From Sitta carolinensis (Eukaryota; Chordata; Aves; Passeriformes; Sittidae), in contig JAVUNC010000025.1 of assembly GCA_032173965.1 (NCBI GenBank), positions 17,622,001 to 17,686,000 on the forward strand: a stretch of DNA of 64,000 nt. Reading direction: 5' to 3'. This document shows positions 1 through 15,649 of the stretch, piece after piece. A program made the translations under genes and the position numbers. The notes under the pieces are model-generated. The model saw nothing but the letters and a program-made list of their open reading frames with translations. It ran no database searches and was not told where the DNA came from. How positions within the stretch are numbered: position 1 is the first letter of the stretch; every line of letters starts with the position of its first letter.

Positions 1-424
1 TTTATGTCCATAGAGGGTAATAATATTTATGTCAATATATAAAAATAATGTGTCTAATAAGATAAATTAAGGTAACAGCCAAAAGGAGAATGCAATACTG
101 GTATTGTTTGCAATGCATTCTTAACGGTTCATCTTCTAGGTGAAATTGTAGATAGATTTCCAAAATTATTTTATTGCAGCTTAAACAAGATAATCAGGAA
201 ATATTCCTACACATCCCATCTCTTTTTTTTTTTAAAGCTTTGTTTTAATGGTAGCTAAATGTTTGTCAAATTTGACTCGGGTCTGGCTCTTTTAACTGCT
301 AATATAAAAATCACAGCCATAGTGGAAGAAATTTAATGGAAATAGATTTAAAAAAGATATTATAGAGGTGGTGATGTAAAATCAGTAAGTGCCCGGATGA
401 CCGTTGGTTTGGTTTTTGACGCAG
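1..424 (+). other. SPRTN: SPRTN intron (3' part)
   Basis: This AT-rich noncoding stretch ends in a tttttgacgcag acceptor at 413-424, directly before the first recognisable SPRTN exon. The upstream exons, including the one with the protease HExxH motif, are not in the window. Nothing else is recognisable here. Confidence 0.75.
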
Positions 425-692
425 ATCCATCACGAGTTTCACGAGGAGGTGGCCGCGTACCGCCGGCACTGGTGGCGCTGCAGCGGCCGCTGCCGGAGCA
501 GAGCGCCGCACTTCGGCTACGTGAAGCGCTCCATGAACAGAGCGCCCTCGGCGCGGGACTGCTGGTGGGACGAGCATCAGCGCACCTGCGGGGGCACCTT
601 CACCAAGGTGAAGGAGCCAGAGGAGTCCTCAGAGAAGTCCAAGCAGAAAACTCAGACGGCAAAACCTCCACATTTCAAGTCAACCAGCACAG
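425..692 (+). CDS. SPRTN: SPRTN internal exon: SprT zinc-ribbon part
   Basis: This exon encodes part of the SprT-like metalloprotease SPRTN, a nuclear enzyme that degrades DNA-protein crosslinks during replication. Reading from ATC at 425, the product has FHEEV, then YRRHWWRC with a second Cys four residues on, GYVKRSMNR, and WWDEHQRTCGG. This is the SprT zinc ribbon (C-x3-C ... H-x4-C), followed by KVKEPEE, closely matching the human segment (FHDEV, YRRHWWRC, GYVKRATNR, EHQKTCGG). The exon is bounded by an AG acceptor at 423-424 and a GT donor at 693-694. It is 268 nt long, leaving one base of a split codon that the next exon completes as GGC. The catalytic helix lies upstream, outside the window. 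The tail after KEPEE is Lys/Ser/Thr-rich and poorly conserved, as expected for a linker. Confidence 0.93.
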
Positions 693-995
693 GTATTTTA
701 TGCTTTTCTTCTTTCTCTTTTCCAGACTTGATTTTTGTCCAGATGTTTTCTTGAACAAATATGGACCAAACACTACATAAACTTGGTTTAGATGTTACTG
801 TTACATAGCCAAAGAACAGGGCCTGTTTGTTTGTGCATTTCTAGGCTGCTCCTCAAATGAATTGCCTACAAAAAGTTTAATTTGATGCGTTGTTTTCAAG
901 CAGCAGATTTTTTTGTGTGTGGAGTACCTCAAATACTAAGCCCATGATTTTTTAATTAAAAATTTCCTAACTTATTTTTTAATCTGATTTTGCAG
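693..995 (+). other. SPRTN: SPRTN last intron
   Basis: A short 303-nt intron with a gtattt donor and a gattttgcag acceptor. It is AT-rich with no other feature. The reading-frame phase across it is consistent (1 nt + 2 nt). Confidence 0.88.
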
Positions 996-1717
996 GCAAG
1001 ACAGAAATGCATGGTATGCAAGACCTGACTCCTTTTAGTGGAACGGGGTATCGGCTTGGAGGAGGAGACAGTGTACTTTCAGAGAAAAACACAAATGCCA
1101 GCAGCTCCACTGGACACGGTGAAGCACATGCCTCACTGCATCATTCAGCAATAAGGACAATACCATTCCCTAAAAATGAGCCAAAACTGGGAAAATTACC
1201 CCACAGTGGCATCTTTCCACTTCATACCAGTGGTGCCAGTGAGAAGAGCAACTTAACTTTAAAGCGTGAGTTTCCAAAACCCTCTGCTGCTTATGCAGAA
1301 GGTGATGAGAACGACTGTGGATTGCCTGCTAGGATGGCTCGTGTTGCTGAAGAAACATCAAGCCAAGGTTCACCAGTTGGCAAGAGGGTCATGCCATCTT
1401 CTGACTGGTCACCAAAACAAATTTGTTTGGAGCAGACCCCAAGAGCTCTGGCTGCATCTGAGAAAAAAAGGTTAGAAAGTGTTAATACACTGCAGCGGTG
1501 GCCAAAACAGGAAGACAAAACTGCCTTTGAAAAGTATTTCATCAAAAAGGGGGGTACTGATGTCACTACAGCTACCGAAACCAGAGCTGAATTTACACAG
1601 TCCTCTGCAAGTCCTAGCAGTCCTATGAGGCAGGATAGAAGAGTCAGTTGTCCTGTCTGTGAGACTGAAGTTTTGGAATCTAAAATAAATGAACATCTTG
1701 ATTCTTGTCTTGCGTAA
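996..1717 (+). CDS. SPRTN: SPRTN last exon: SHP box and UBZ4 ubiquitin-binding finger
   Basis: This is the C-terminal regulatory half of SPRTN. Three motifs are visible. (1) The SHP box FSGTGYRL at 1034-1057 matches human FSGKGYVL; this motif recruits the p97/VCP unfoldase. (2) DKTAFEKYFIKK at 1514-1549 matches human DKTVFDNFFIKK and is PIP-like. (3) The UBZ4 zinc finger runs from Cys at 1649 to Cys at 1706 (C-x2-C ... H-x3-C), reading SCPVC ... EVLESKINEHLDSC; it binds ubiquitin, including on PCNA. The stop TAA is at 1715-1717, two residues after the last zinc Cys, so the acidic tail beyond the finger in human SPRTN is absent. The human PIP box (QNVLSNYF) has no clear counterpart. The sequence between motifs is Ser/Lys-rich and probably disordered. 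There are no frame breaks. Confidence 0.95.
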
Positions 1718-2440
1718 AACAGCAGAAGGTTTCTTAAAAAGATGAACCAGGGCTAGAAACATTGTATGAAAGGTAATTTGCTCAGGGTTTGCTTAGCTGT
1801 GGTTACGCTCCTGTGTGCCTGGTCAGAAATGGAATTTAAAATGTAACTGACCTCCATGTCCTCACACTAGTAAGTAAAAATTGTGTGGAATGCTGCTGGG
1901 AGTGCTGGTAAAGACTGTTCCTGGACATGTCATAAAAGCTTTCGCGTTTTCCCAGTTAAACTTCCAGTGCTATACAGGACAAATTAGGATTCAAGTGACA
2001 TTACCTGCCAGTCTTTATTTTGCAGCTTCCAGAAGCCAGCGGGGTTGGTGGTTAGCAGGCTGTCAGTTGAGTGCTAGAGCCACTGTGCCACGAGAAGTCA
2101 TGAGTGCCAGGCACAGGTGAGTTTCCTGAAAGGCTCTCTTGCTGCACCAAGGTGTTTAACGGGTTAAGCATTAAACAGTTCGATTCCTTAAAAACCAGTA
2201 AACCTGATTGTAAGTAAAAATTGTTTTATGTAAACAGCTTTTAAACAAAATTGGTTTATATATTGTTACTGTAATTTTAAATGGCTGTGTCAGCCTAGTT
2301 CGTATACAATATTACTGCTGCTCTCTTAACTCATTTTAAATGCTTCATATTTTTAAAAATATTTGCACTACAGAAGTTTAATGTTTAAAGTTTAAACTAC
2401 TTTGTCCTTGCATACTTTGAATAAATTGTTACTGAAGTTT
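1718..2440 (+). other. SPRTN: SPRTN 3' UTR (approximate)
   Basis: Noncoding sequence after the SPRTN stop. It becomes AT-rich from about 2150 and ends near the first strong polyadenylation signal. The 3' boundary is inferred from that signal only. Confidence 0.6.
2420..2425 (+). terminator. SPRTN: Candidate polyadenylation signal AATAAA for SPRTN
   Basis: A canonical AATAAA about 700 nt past the SPRTN stop codon, followed by T-rich and GT-containing sequence (2455-2475). It is the first canonical hexamer I found after the stop on this strand. Confidence 0.55.
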
Positions 2441-5400
2441 AAATTTCCACTAAGCTTAGTCATTTTGTGTCACTTACCAGTGGGTTCACCTGTATATTTG
2501 ATAACAGTCTTGTTTATTAGAGCCTTTCTGTATTAACACTTTCTTCTTAAATTTCCCTGTAAAAACAGATGTTGGTGAATACAGATTGCATCAACTGCTG
2601 CTTTCTCCATCCTGTTTTTAAAACAGTTTCACTATTGTTGCACTTCTGTGAAGAATTTTACAAATACTGGTAGTAAAACTTTGCCACATTAATTTTCCAT
2701 CCTTCCTTCTTAAAGCTGCAGCATCTATCAGTGTTTCCATGAAGTGATACTTTACATTTTCAAGGACAGGACTACCAAGAAATATTTGTATTATCTTATG
2801 TTTGTAAGATGAGGATGAGAATTGCACCACAAAGCGTCTCTCACATCGTGAAGCATTTTTGAGGGATATTTCCATTAAAATTTGCTCTCTGCAGTTTCCT
2901 GATTTGTCTTTCCTGCTGTGACAGATGGGAGTAAAGGAGAAGGACTGTGGGTATTGTTAAATGTGGGTTTTCTTCTTCTGCTTCTGAATTGTTCATTTGA
3001 GCGACAAACAGAAAACAAATGAAGACTTTAGTGAATAGTGTAGCCTGTTGAGGGAGGGAGGAAACTTAAGCTGTAGGCAAGTCTGTCCCTCATATACACA
3101 TCCTGAAATAGATCATTGTCCAAACAATTGAGCATTCTGGATTAGCTATGGAAAAATAGCACCTCTGTCATATGTGTTTTTACAAGGAAGTATTCTAATA
3201 CCAGGATCTCTTTTATCCAGAGAGGAAGGCTTTGCAGTTGCTATTTATTGCAGGCTGTTATTAATGGGTCATGGCCACTTTCATTTTGGGTATGTTAATA
3301 CAAATGCCATTTCTGTAAATGTGCTTGAATACAGTGTCCTAGCCACAAGGACGCTTGTTATCCACAAGGATAACAATGTGGGTAACAATGACTACCAGGA
3401 TGTTTTTTAAATACACTGCTCAATTTGGGTCAAAGGTGAGAAATTGCATCTTCTCTATTGGTTGTGTTTGTCCTTGAGTAAGCTGAGATACTGCCTGGAA
3501 CAACACAAGCCGTCAGTGAGCCTTGAGCAAACTCACTTCACTGAAGTGCAGCATGAGGTGCCTGAATGGAAATCTGAGAAACAAGTTAATGGACTCGATT
3601 TCTTTGGCAAAGCAGCTATGAAGGAGGGTCAAGCGTGTGTGTGCATTTTGTCAACAGAAGGTTCTGCAAACTAAAGGAAAAAGCCATCTCATTTTGCAGT
3701 GATCTACTAGGATTGCTCTGGATAATTCAGAAAGGAGTTCCAGAGGTTAAAACTACCTAAGTGGGGGTTACTTAGCCCTTCATTATTATTATATTAAGAG
3801 ACTACTCTTCAGTTGCCTTGAAACTGGTTATCAGGCAAGAAATCCTGAAGGTCGAACATTAGCAAGTATTTTTTACTTTATGGAATTTTATCTAGGAAGT
3901 TTTCATAAGACGTAAATTTTGATGAAGCAGTGGGAAGAATTTTTCTCAGGACGCATAAAATGTATTAGTATCTTGCAAGAAGATAAGCAATAGAAATAGT
4001 CTGGTTTAGAAGATATTTTAAGAGCAATAGTGTGCATTCATCTCTCCTTTAGTCCAACCTCTATTTGTCTTCACCTGGCACATCTGGGTCAATAGGAGAA
4101 GTGTATTCTCACAGCCAGTGGAACCCCGGTGCCTGTGCCTAAGCTGAGGAGGAGGCTCTTTACACCTGGGTGGCAGCAGGCCCCTCAGGCAGGGCAAGCC
4201 CTGTAGCTCAGAGCATGGAATCTGGAACCTGTTACCCGAGCCCCTCTCTATGAGCATTTTCAAGAGAACAATCAGAGAAATGTTGCTCATTTGGAACAGG
4301 CCGTGCTACCTGCCTCTGGGCCAGCGTAATGAAGGTCACCAGGTAATGATCTAGTACAAAATCAAAGGCTAGAGAAGGCTTAGTCATAACTGCACAAGGA
4401 GTGAATAATAATTCCTGAGGTGCAAAGTAGCTATTCAAACTTCCCTTGGTGCAGCAGGAGGACATGCTAATATACTAAATGCCTTGTGAGGGTTTTCTTC
4501 CTTGTGTGTTCTTTTGGAGCTCCTTTGTTCTCTTGCACTTTCCAGAATTTCTTCAAGTAAAGAAAGATACACTTTACTGAAGAGTAACAGCTAGAAGGAA
4601 TCAACAGCAACGTTCTGAGGAAAAAGCTAGATGGGCGTCTCTTCCAAGTGACTGGAGCAATCCATGGTGATGGTGGGATGATGCAGACTACTGTGGCTGG
4701 AGAACACGTCTGCTCATCCTAGAACACCATGTCTGTGCTCCAAATCTAAGTCAAATCTTACCACCTAAAACTGAAAGACCACTGCAAGGTTGAACCTGGT
4801 GACCTCGTGAGGTTACACCTGGCCTACATCCCCCTGTGAGCATGTTTTTGCTGCCTGACATGGTGAAGGCAGCAGTGAAACTGCAGGGTCTCCATCAGCT
4901 GCTCCTTAGTAGGGAGCCAGCATTCATCAGTTTCACACTCCAAACTGAAATACCCAAGTTCTTACTTGCAGCTGGATTGCTACAGCTGTCTTGAAGCCTT
5001 AGAATTTAAGAAACTATTTAAAAAAAATATGAATGTAAAGACTCTGCATAAAAATTACCCTTGAAGTGTGATTTCTGGGCACACAGGTCATGAAAGAGGC
5101 TTGCATTTCACATACGTGAAAATATACATGTGTGATTTCACAGACTCGTATGTGTGGAAAAAAAAAGCCAAGGCCCCAGGCTGCGTGGAGCTTTGGGATG
5201 CTCTAAAAGGCCGTTAGGTGGCACTCCTTGCTCGTAAGGAATTCCTATTGATTCCTCTTCAACCTCTGCGGGGAGCAAACAGACTGCAGGGCTGCAGGCT
5301 CGTATTTCACCTACCCTGCCCTCCAGGCTGAATGTGGACCAGCAGCAACCCTGACTGGACCACAAAAAGTTAAAGGAAGAGGAATAGCGGGGGTGGAGTG

Positions 5401-7176
5401 GGGGAAATACCTGCAACCAGCCGGGAAATGAAAAGTAAATTTAAAGCTAACTGAATTCTGTAATTCTTTAACTTTTCTGCAAGAAGGACTGGAAAGATGA
5501 GGGAGTAGCTCGTTTTTGTAATTCAGTTGCTCAGGAGTAACCCCAAAGGCAGCCTTTTGTGGATTACAGATATCACACTGCTTGCATCCGTTGCAGTGAC
5601 AAAGCTAATTTTCTGTCACCATTTGGCATAAACACAGCTCTGCAAGAGATGCAGGACAGAGTTTTAGGAAGTCAGAGGGGTTTATAAAACACAAAACTCC
5701 TGTGCCTCAGCTAAGCCAGGGAGCCAGAGGGGTGTAACAGGCCCAGGGAAGGGTAGTGTACTACAGGTGTGAAAGCTTAAAATGGGATGCGGCCATGGCC
5801 TTAATTCCTCTGCTTCCTTTTAGCTTCTGACAGGGCTAGGCTGCTTTAAGAGTAGATTAAATTTCTAAGCAGGTGCAGCAGCTTGGCCTCAATAGCTTGC
5901 CCTGTCTCTGTTCCATCCATCACCTTTCATTCACATAATTTCACCTGCTTTTTCACTTTAGTATGTCTTGGATGTGACATTTCTTAAACTGTATAACAAA
6001 GAATTCCAGAAGGGGCAAAACCCAACAAGTCAAGTATTTGGCTTCACCATTGCTTAATTTAAAAGCACTGATTGCTTTATTTTTCTCTAACTGATGTCAA
6101 TCTCTGGATCATGTTTTGTGTTTACTGCAAGTACCTTCTCTTCAGAGAGCAGTCACTAGTGACATCGAAACTCTGAGGCAAGATGTGGGCTAGAGCTCAG
6201 TGAAGGCCTGGTACAGATATGAGCTACAGGAACATGGTTTCGTTGGGAGTTTTAATTCTTCTCGTGGCTTCAGTAAGCAATTTACAATGGCAGGAATGTC
6301 TCTAGGGCCTCTCTGCTCTTATCCCACTTTCTCCCCACTGCTTTGCAGTCTGCCTTTGTCTTCCCACTCACACTGGTCTCTTCCCTGGAGCACCCCGCTT
6401 GTGGCATGGTTAAGGGACTCTAAATGCAGTGCCAGATGAAGGGTTTGTCCCATGAACTGCCGTGGCTCACCTGTGCTGTGTAACCTCACCTCCTCTGCAA
6501 AGGACAAGGAGCACCTTCAGCAGTTCAAGGTTAGTTGGCCTGCCAGAGTCAGCAGCTTAGCACACAGAGCTTTTGTCAGGCAGCACCAACAGCCTGTGCT
6601 GCCAACCATGACTTGGTAGCCACTTCTCTCAAGGCATTTTGTGCAATCCTCAACCAAGAGCAGGGCCAGCACCTGACCACCACTGGAGACTCCTCTGAAC
6701 ATCCAGGTAACCCTTTCTGAACTAGCTGCACAGACAAGCACATGCAGGGGGCTTCACAAAAGCAAGAGTGGCATCAGAAGCACAGGCAGACAGCTGTTTC
6801 CTTGATTATTATACTGTCATTACAAAGTTCGTCAAAAGAGGAGGAATATTGTGGGGTATCTTAGAGCTTTGCACCTGCAGACTCTACCATTCTTCTGTCC
6901 TCTCTCAATGGCCCATAATTCATTTGGAGCCACATAAAACTGAGGAGGTCCCATTGAACCTTACAAATCCCGTTTGAATACGACTCATTCTGTACCTCAC
7001 CTACCTGTCAAAAGTGGTGAAAAGAACTAGAGCTGACTGTACATCATAATCACTCTTCAGAAAGCTTAAAAAGGGTCCTGTTTTGAGGGAGGAAATCATC
7101 AGGAAAATAGTGACCATGCCCAGGTAACTGTAGGCAGTCTAAAAAAAAGTCCCAGATGCTTCTCTAGAGCAGAAAC
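2441..7176. other. Intergenic region between convergent SPRTN and EGLN1
   Basis: About 4.7 kb of noncoding sequence between the SPRTN 3' end and the probable EGLN1 3' end. Only short chance open frames occur and none resembles a known protein. I recognised no clear CR1, LTR or RNA gene. A moderately GC-rich patch lies around 4050-4330. Confidence 0.6.
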
Positions 7177-7340
7177 AGCTCTGATTTAAAAAAAATAAAA
7201 ATTAAAAAACAACAAATTAAAAAACCCAAACAAGAAAACCCAAACCAAAACCCACCAAAAACACACAAAAAACCCCCCAACCAACAAATGCAAACAAGAA
7301 TCCCAACCAAACACCCACAACAAAACAACCAAAATTCCAC
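7177..7340. repeat. A/C-rich low-complexity tract
   Basis: About 160 nt made almost wholly of A and C in irregular AAAAC, CCAAAC and AACAAA units. It contains no T-rich stretch. It lies close to where the EGLN1 transcript should end. It could be a decayed simple repeat or the tail of an old retroposon. Confidence 0.8.
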
Positions 7341-7631
7341 ACATCCCCTTTATCAGGAGGCATTAATAAATTAGTTGCTACAGAGTAGCTTTAAAAGTTA
7401 CAAAGATTACAAATAACCACATAGTTTTCAAGAACCTTTATACATCATCTTTTTTAATTAGATAAGCTTTACAAGCAACTTGAGAGCTCTTTCATAATGA
7501 ACACTGCTTTTGAAATTACACAACTTTATAGGCAACCTGTAAATGAATCCTGAATTTCTTTGCCTGCTATAGATAAAGGTCTTATATTTCACAGCCAGCT
7601 AACATCATGAATAAAAATAGCATTAAGAAGC

Positions 7632-7637
7632 TTTATT
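7632..7637 (-). terminator. EGLN1: Candidate distal polyadenylation signal AATAAA for EGLN1
   Basis: The + strand TTTATT reads AATAAA on the EGLN1 strand, about 2.45 kb past the stop. It is chosen as a candidate because the tail region ends in low-complexity sequence soon after. No transcript evidence is available. Confidence 0.35.
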
Positions 7638-8819
7638 TTTAACCAGGACTAGACACATACAGATCATAAGACAGTTTAAAAAATAGATTTAAAACAAGGA
7701 CCTGCTTGGTGATGCTCAAGACTGAATAATTCAACCGACATGAAATGAACAGTTTCTAAAAGACATGGAAGAAATGGCTGACCTGATTTGTTGACCCTGT
7801 TGTAATGACTTACATGGAGTGAAAAATTAAGCACTTTTTAAACCTGTCTGGCAAGCACAAACCTACAGTGTGATTAGAATTTGATACACTGTTTAAGTGC
7901 AGCGGTTTGAATTACAGAGGGACTGAAATGAGTTTAAAGGCTTATGCTTGCATTTCTAAAACAAAACCAAACTTCTGTTAAAGAAGTACTAATGAAGATG
8001 AAGAGGTGACTTTTTTGCTTGTTTCACTGGTAGCCTACAAGCACTGCAGACCAGACAGAAGATTTGCACTCCTTGGCCAGGTTGGCAGAGGCACTTACAG
8101 TAAAGGTATCCTGTCTGTTTTTCTGGGAAGAAAAGAGGAAAGAGGAAGAGAACTGTACAGGGCAAGAACTTAGCAAAAAAAGAAAATGAGAAAGTAAAAC
8201 AAAACTGGGATTTCTGTTGGTTCTCCTACATGATATACCAATACTGAATTTTTCTCCCCTTCTGTCAGTTTGTTACTAAACAATTAGCTTTTTCATGTTT
8301 TACATGAACAATAGTAATGTTTTTAATAAAAAATTACTGAGCTTTCCATAGAAAGGGTTTTTAATTGAATACAAACTATACAGATGCTAAAATTGTCACA
8401 AGTTGTAATATATACAGAAATATTTCTGTACACTCACATTGTTTTGACTAAGTAAGGAAATAAGGGACTGATAGAAAACTGCAGTGGGTAAGGTGAACAA
8501 CCCCCAAACTCCTGTAAATATGAACGCTGTCTCTGATAGGTTTGCTTTTGTTTTCTCAAGCTTTTAAAGCTCAGGAAAAAAAAAAGGAAAGAAGAAGAAA
8601 AAAAAAAAATCTATGTCCAAAACATCCATTTCTTAAAAATAAGAATATCACGGTTTCTGCACATCTCACTTTTATTCTGTGATGTCCCATCTCCTGGATA
8701 AAATACAAACAATGTAAAAGAAAGCAAATGTTTTCTTACTAAATATATACCTCAGTATTGATCAAAGGGCAGTGCCTTTTTGGGGAAATCCTTCAGCAAC
8801 AGTGAAAATCTTAAGATGT

Positions 8820-8825
8820 TTTATT
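8820..8825 (-). terminator. EGLN1: Candidate proximal polyadenylation signal AATAAA for EGLN1
   Basis: AATAAA on the gene strand about 1.26 kb past the EGLN1 stop. A second hexamer lies at 8671-8676. Which one is used cannot be told from sequence. Confidence 0.35.
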
Positions 8826-10081
8826 GCACAAGGAGCCTACAGAGTGATGCACTTCAGCTTCAGTGTGCTGACCACCTTCTTGATACTATATAATAGATCA
8901 AGGTGTCAACTGGCAGACTGCATGGGACACCAACATTTGAAAAGGAAATTTTAAGAAGTGAATTTTAGGTATTCTATCAACTGATACACGGAGGAAAGGG
9001 GGGTGGCAAGTATTTTTTAGAAAAGAGAAAGCTCAAAAATTTCTGTCAAGTAAGCAAGGAGGTTCTGGGTACCTCTAACAGCCTAGGAAAGCCCTTGTAT
9101 ATTCTTGTAACTTGACGGTATTTACCAGGTCCCCAAAGCCAATGACAGCAACCGATAGTGTCAAGTTCACTTAGTGCCAGTCACTTAAAAAATAAAAAAA
9201 CAACCAAACATCCCCCCTCCAAAAATAAAAAATAAAAGAAACCAAAGAAAAAAAGAAGAGACAGAAACTTCCCCTCTGTGGATCCAACATACAAAACCAC
9301 AAACTGAATGTTACTAATAGTAAGATACTGATTTGCTTTTGTTAATAAGGTTCAAGAGAACATAGTAAAAAAAGAAAAAAAAAAAAAACACCAAAAAAAC
9401 AATACAGCAGCAATCTTTAAAAGTTAAGATTAGTGTGAGATATGATATAAAACAATCAGACTTTTAGCTGGTAATTAAAGTGCTCCTTTTGACTTAAGTT
9501 GTAAAAAAAATTAAAGTGATTATCAGTTACTGGCAACCCTTACATTGAATTAGGTCTTTCATGGCAGAGGAGAACAGTATGAACAGTTTTACAAAAATAG
9601 ATCCATGTTATACTGGAGAATACTGTAATTTTTTTCAATTTTTTTCAGTTTTTCTTTTTAAGACTCAATTTTGATAAACTGTACCTGGTCATACAAAAAT
9701 TACCCAAAATTCAAACTTTTACCATATAAAAAAAGGGAGAGATGAAATGGATTCAGCTGGATGACAGGTCTGGCAAAATATAAGGATGGACAAATTCTAT
9801 GTAGGGCACTTATTCATGTCCAGATGCATATGGTGTTTCTTACTGATTGCTTATCTTCTTCACATAAGCAGTCACAGGCCTGGAGTCACAATCACATAGT
9901 ACGATGCTTCAGCAGTCAAAGAACCTTCTTTTTGATGCAACATTGAAACACTGTTTGCTTCTGTATTAAGATGTTGGTTTGTTGTTGATTTTCCTTTATC
10001 TTGTTATTCACATTCAAAAGTTAATAGATAGCATCAAGATTTATCAGGGAGAATAGCAAGGGGAGTTGCTAAATCAAAGGC

Positions 10082-10146
10082 TTATAAAACATCTTTCCCA
10101 ACTGAGTCAGAAGGTTTATTAAGTTCAACCCTCACACCTTTTTCAC
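10082..10146 (-). CDS. EGLN1: EGLN1 exon 5 (C-terminal end)
   Basis: This is the last coding exon of HIF prolyl hydroxylase 2. After a tttctgcag acceptor it reads GEKGVRVELNKPSDSVGKDV then Leu and TAA (10082-10084). This is identical to the human C terminus except for the last residue (human Phe). The first Gly codon is split with exon 4 (G|GT). The C-terminal segment packs near the active site in PHD2 and contributes to choice between the two HIF degradation-domain substrates. The reading frame is intact. Confidence 0.96.
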
Positions 10147-10507
10147 CTGCAGAAATATGAAAAGGAAAATGGTATTTTTCAGCATTTATTGAAGTACAGT
10201 CTTAACAAGCCTACATCACTTTATTCTAGAAAGTTTTACTACCAAAACACAATATCCCATAAGCAAGAAAAACACATATATTCTGCATGGCTTTACTTAG
10301 AGTGACACATAGGAAAAAAAAGAATAGAGTTTTCTATTTTATGATATTTTATTCTATAATTGCATATATTATTGTCAGTAGAAAATAAATTGTATCTTGC
10401 ACAATTCTTGCTGCAGATACAGAGCAAAGAAAGCAAATGAAAACTGAAACCACAACAATATGGTAATATAAACCCATTACAGAGCAATCTGATACTGAAG
10501 GAGGAGG

Positions 10508-10675
10508 ACTCTCTTCACGGAAAAGGAGATTAGACATTGGAATGAGCTGCACAGGGAGGTGGTGGAGTCACCATCTCAGTGCCACTGTCTAGCTGATAGG
10601 GTTGTGTTTGGTCACAGGCTGCATTTGATGATCTCAGAGGTCGTTTCCAACCTAACTGGTTCTGTGATTCTGTGA
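10508..10675 (+). mobile_element. CR1 LINE, 5'-truncated 3' end
   Basis: The segment contains the avian CR1 3' signature: CTTCACGGAAAAGGAGATTA, then a GGAATGAGCTGC / GGGAGGTGGTGGAGTCACC block, then GATGATCTCAGAGGTCGTTT, ending in the octamer-like TTCTGTGATTCTGTGA. It lies antisense to EGLN1 in intron 4. Compared with the usual CR1 tail, about 35 nt is missing between the GTCACCATC part and the CAGTGCCA part. The short length is typical of 5'-truncated CR1 insertions. Confidence 0.85.
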
Positions 10676-11110
10676 AATCTGAAGAACCCAGCCTTCCTCC
10701 CTGAAGTGCCTGCAGTTTAGGGGGACCCTGGAAAGGGAGGAGCACTCTCCCTTCAGGCCTGAGCCTCCCCAGCCATTTCCCTCGTTTGAGGGCAGCAGCT
10801 GAGGCTGTGCAGAGGCGACGGCAGCCCCGGTCCAGCCGGGCTGTCACGGGAGCTGCAGAGCTGCATCCGTGACAGGAAGGCTGGCTTGGAGACACACGGC
10901 CTTCCTGAGCAGGCCGGGCAGCCTGACTGCCTGGGAAGTCAGCTGTGCCTTGCCAGGCATGTGCCCCCGAGCAGTGGGACAGCCTGCCCGTCTGGAGCTG
11001 AGCTGTGCCCCCGAGCCCGTGGAAAGCCAGGCTGGAGCTGCACTGCTCTTGCCACTCCCAAAATGCACAAAAGAGCACCAGGAGGGACTGCACTGAACTG
11101 AACACAGCTC
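10676..11110. other. GC-rich block in EGLN1 intron 4
   Basis: About 430 nt that is clearly more GC-rich than the flanking AT-rich intron, with scattered CpG and imperfectly repeated words such as GAGCTG, CTGCCTG and CCCCCGAGC. Open frames exist on both strands but none resembles a known protein. It begins right after the CR1 end. It could be a small CpG-rich regulatory element or an unrecognised repeat. Confidence 0.5.
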
Positions 11111-11891
11111 TGGGCTGCTTAGGAGCTCCAGCCAGCAATGAATGGAAGGCTCAGTTGGAAATAACTGGCACATGTCATCAACATCATTGGTTTCAGAGCT
11201 CTTGACAAAGCCGTGCTCGTGAGCGTGTGCACTTGCAGTACACCTGATTTTGGTTTATTTTTAAACTACTGTAACAATCACAAAATTGTGATGGCAATTA
11301 CAAGCATGACAGAAGTCCTAGGCCATTTCTCCTTATAATACTAATTTGAACAGGAAAATTAGATCAACTTCCTCTTGGGGGAGAAGCCAGACAAGGAAAA
11401 CAGATGCTAGATAGGTGAAATTGGAAATGAAGGAAGTAAGCCCATTCCTTGATTACAGATTTTAATTTTAGGCTTTTGTTTTTCCAATTTTTATAAAATT
11501 CTAGTCAAGTAAAGTTGTATTCACTTGTTGAATCCCTGTATTTGATCAAAACTATTTCCAGAGCTCTCGGTTCCACAGTGCCTTATAGTCTCTGGTGTAT
11601 TTATCCTCCACATATATTAGGGAGACAAGAGTAGGGAGAAACTGTATCCCCCATGAAAAAATACTGAGCAGACTCAGGTCTCAGAGGAAGTGTAAGCAGG
11701 ACAGGCATTGACCTGGATTTCATGAATCACTGCCCAGGAGGAGGTTCAATTCCTGGATCACCTTCCCTGTAAAACCTAACTTGAGCTATGCCACTTTCTC
11801 TCACTTTATGTGCAGAGGGTGGGCCAAGGAGATGAGGCTAGACTTAGTTACTCTTCCACAAAAAGTAACAATGATATTAAGAAGAGTTTAC

Positions 11892-11959
11892 CTGTTAGAT
11901 ATTTTACTTTAGCTCGTGCTCTTTCCTCTGCATCAAAATACCACACTGTTATTGCGTAC
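11892..11959 (-). CDS. EGLN1: EGLN1 exon 4 (catalytic core strand)
   Basis: A 68-nt exon, the expected size for EGLN1 exon 4, with a ctgtttccttag acceptor and a GTAAAC donor. Its first G completes the 2-oxoglutarate-binding Arg of exon 3. It then reads YAITVWYFDAEERARAKVKY followed by LT, differing from human by Glu for Asp in DADER. The segment forms the last strands of the double-stranded beta-helix of the dioxygenase fold. The frame is intact. Confidence 0.96.

Positions 11960-15649
<3,690 letters not shown>

Larger units (their letters stand above)
7345..10081 (-). other. EGLN1: EGLN1 3' UTR (approximate extent)
   Basis: AT-rich sequence downstream of the EGLN1 stop, with no supported coding region. 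Vertebrate EGLN1 transcripts have multi-kilobase 3' UTRs, so much of this is probably transcribed. The far end is uncertain; candidate hexamers on the gene strand are at 8820-8825, 8671-8676 and 7632-7637. A-rich runs at 8575-8609, 9185-9255 and 9366-9405 are simple repeats. Confidence 0.5.
10147..11891 (-). other. EGLN1: EGLN1 intron 4
   Basis: A 1.75-kb intron with a GTAAAC donor and a tttctgcag acceptor. It contains an antisense CR1 3' end (10508-10675) followed by a GC-rich block (10676-11110). Confidence 0.9.

Noticed and set aside
10530..11138. 202-codon open frame on the - strand in EGLN1 intron 4
   Set aside because: It spans the reverse of a CR1 tail and the adjoining GC-rich block. 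Its openness follows from composition, and no domain is visible.
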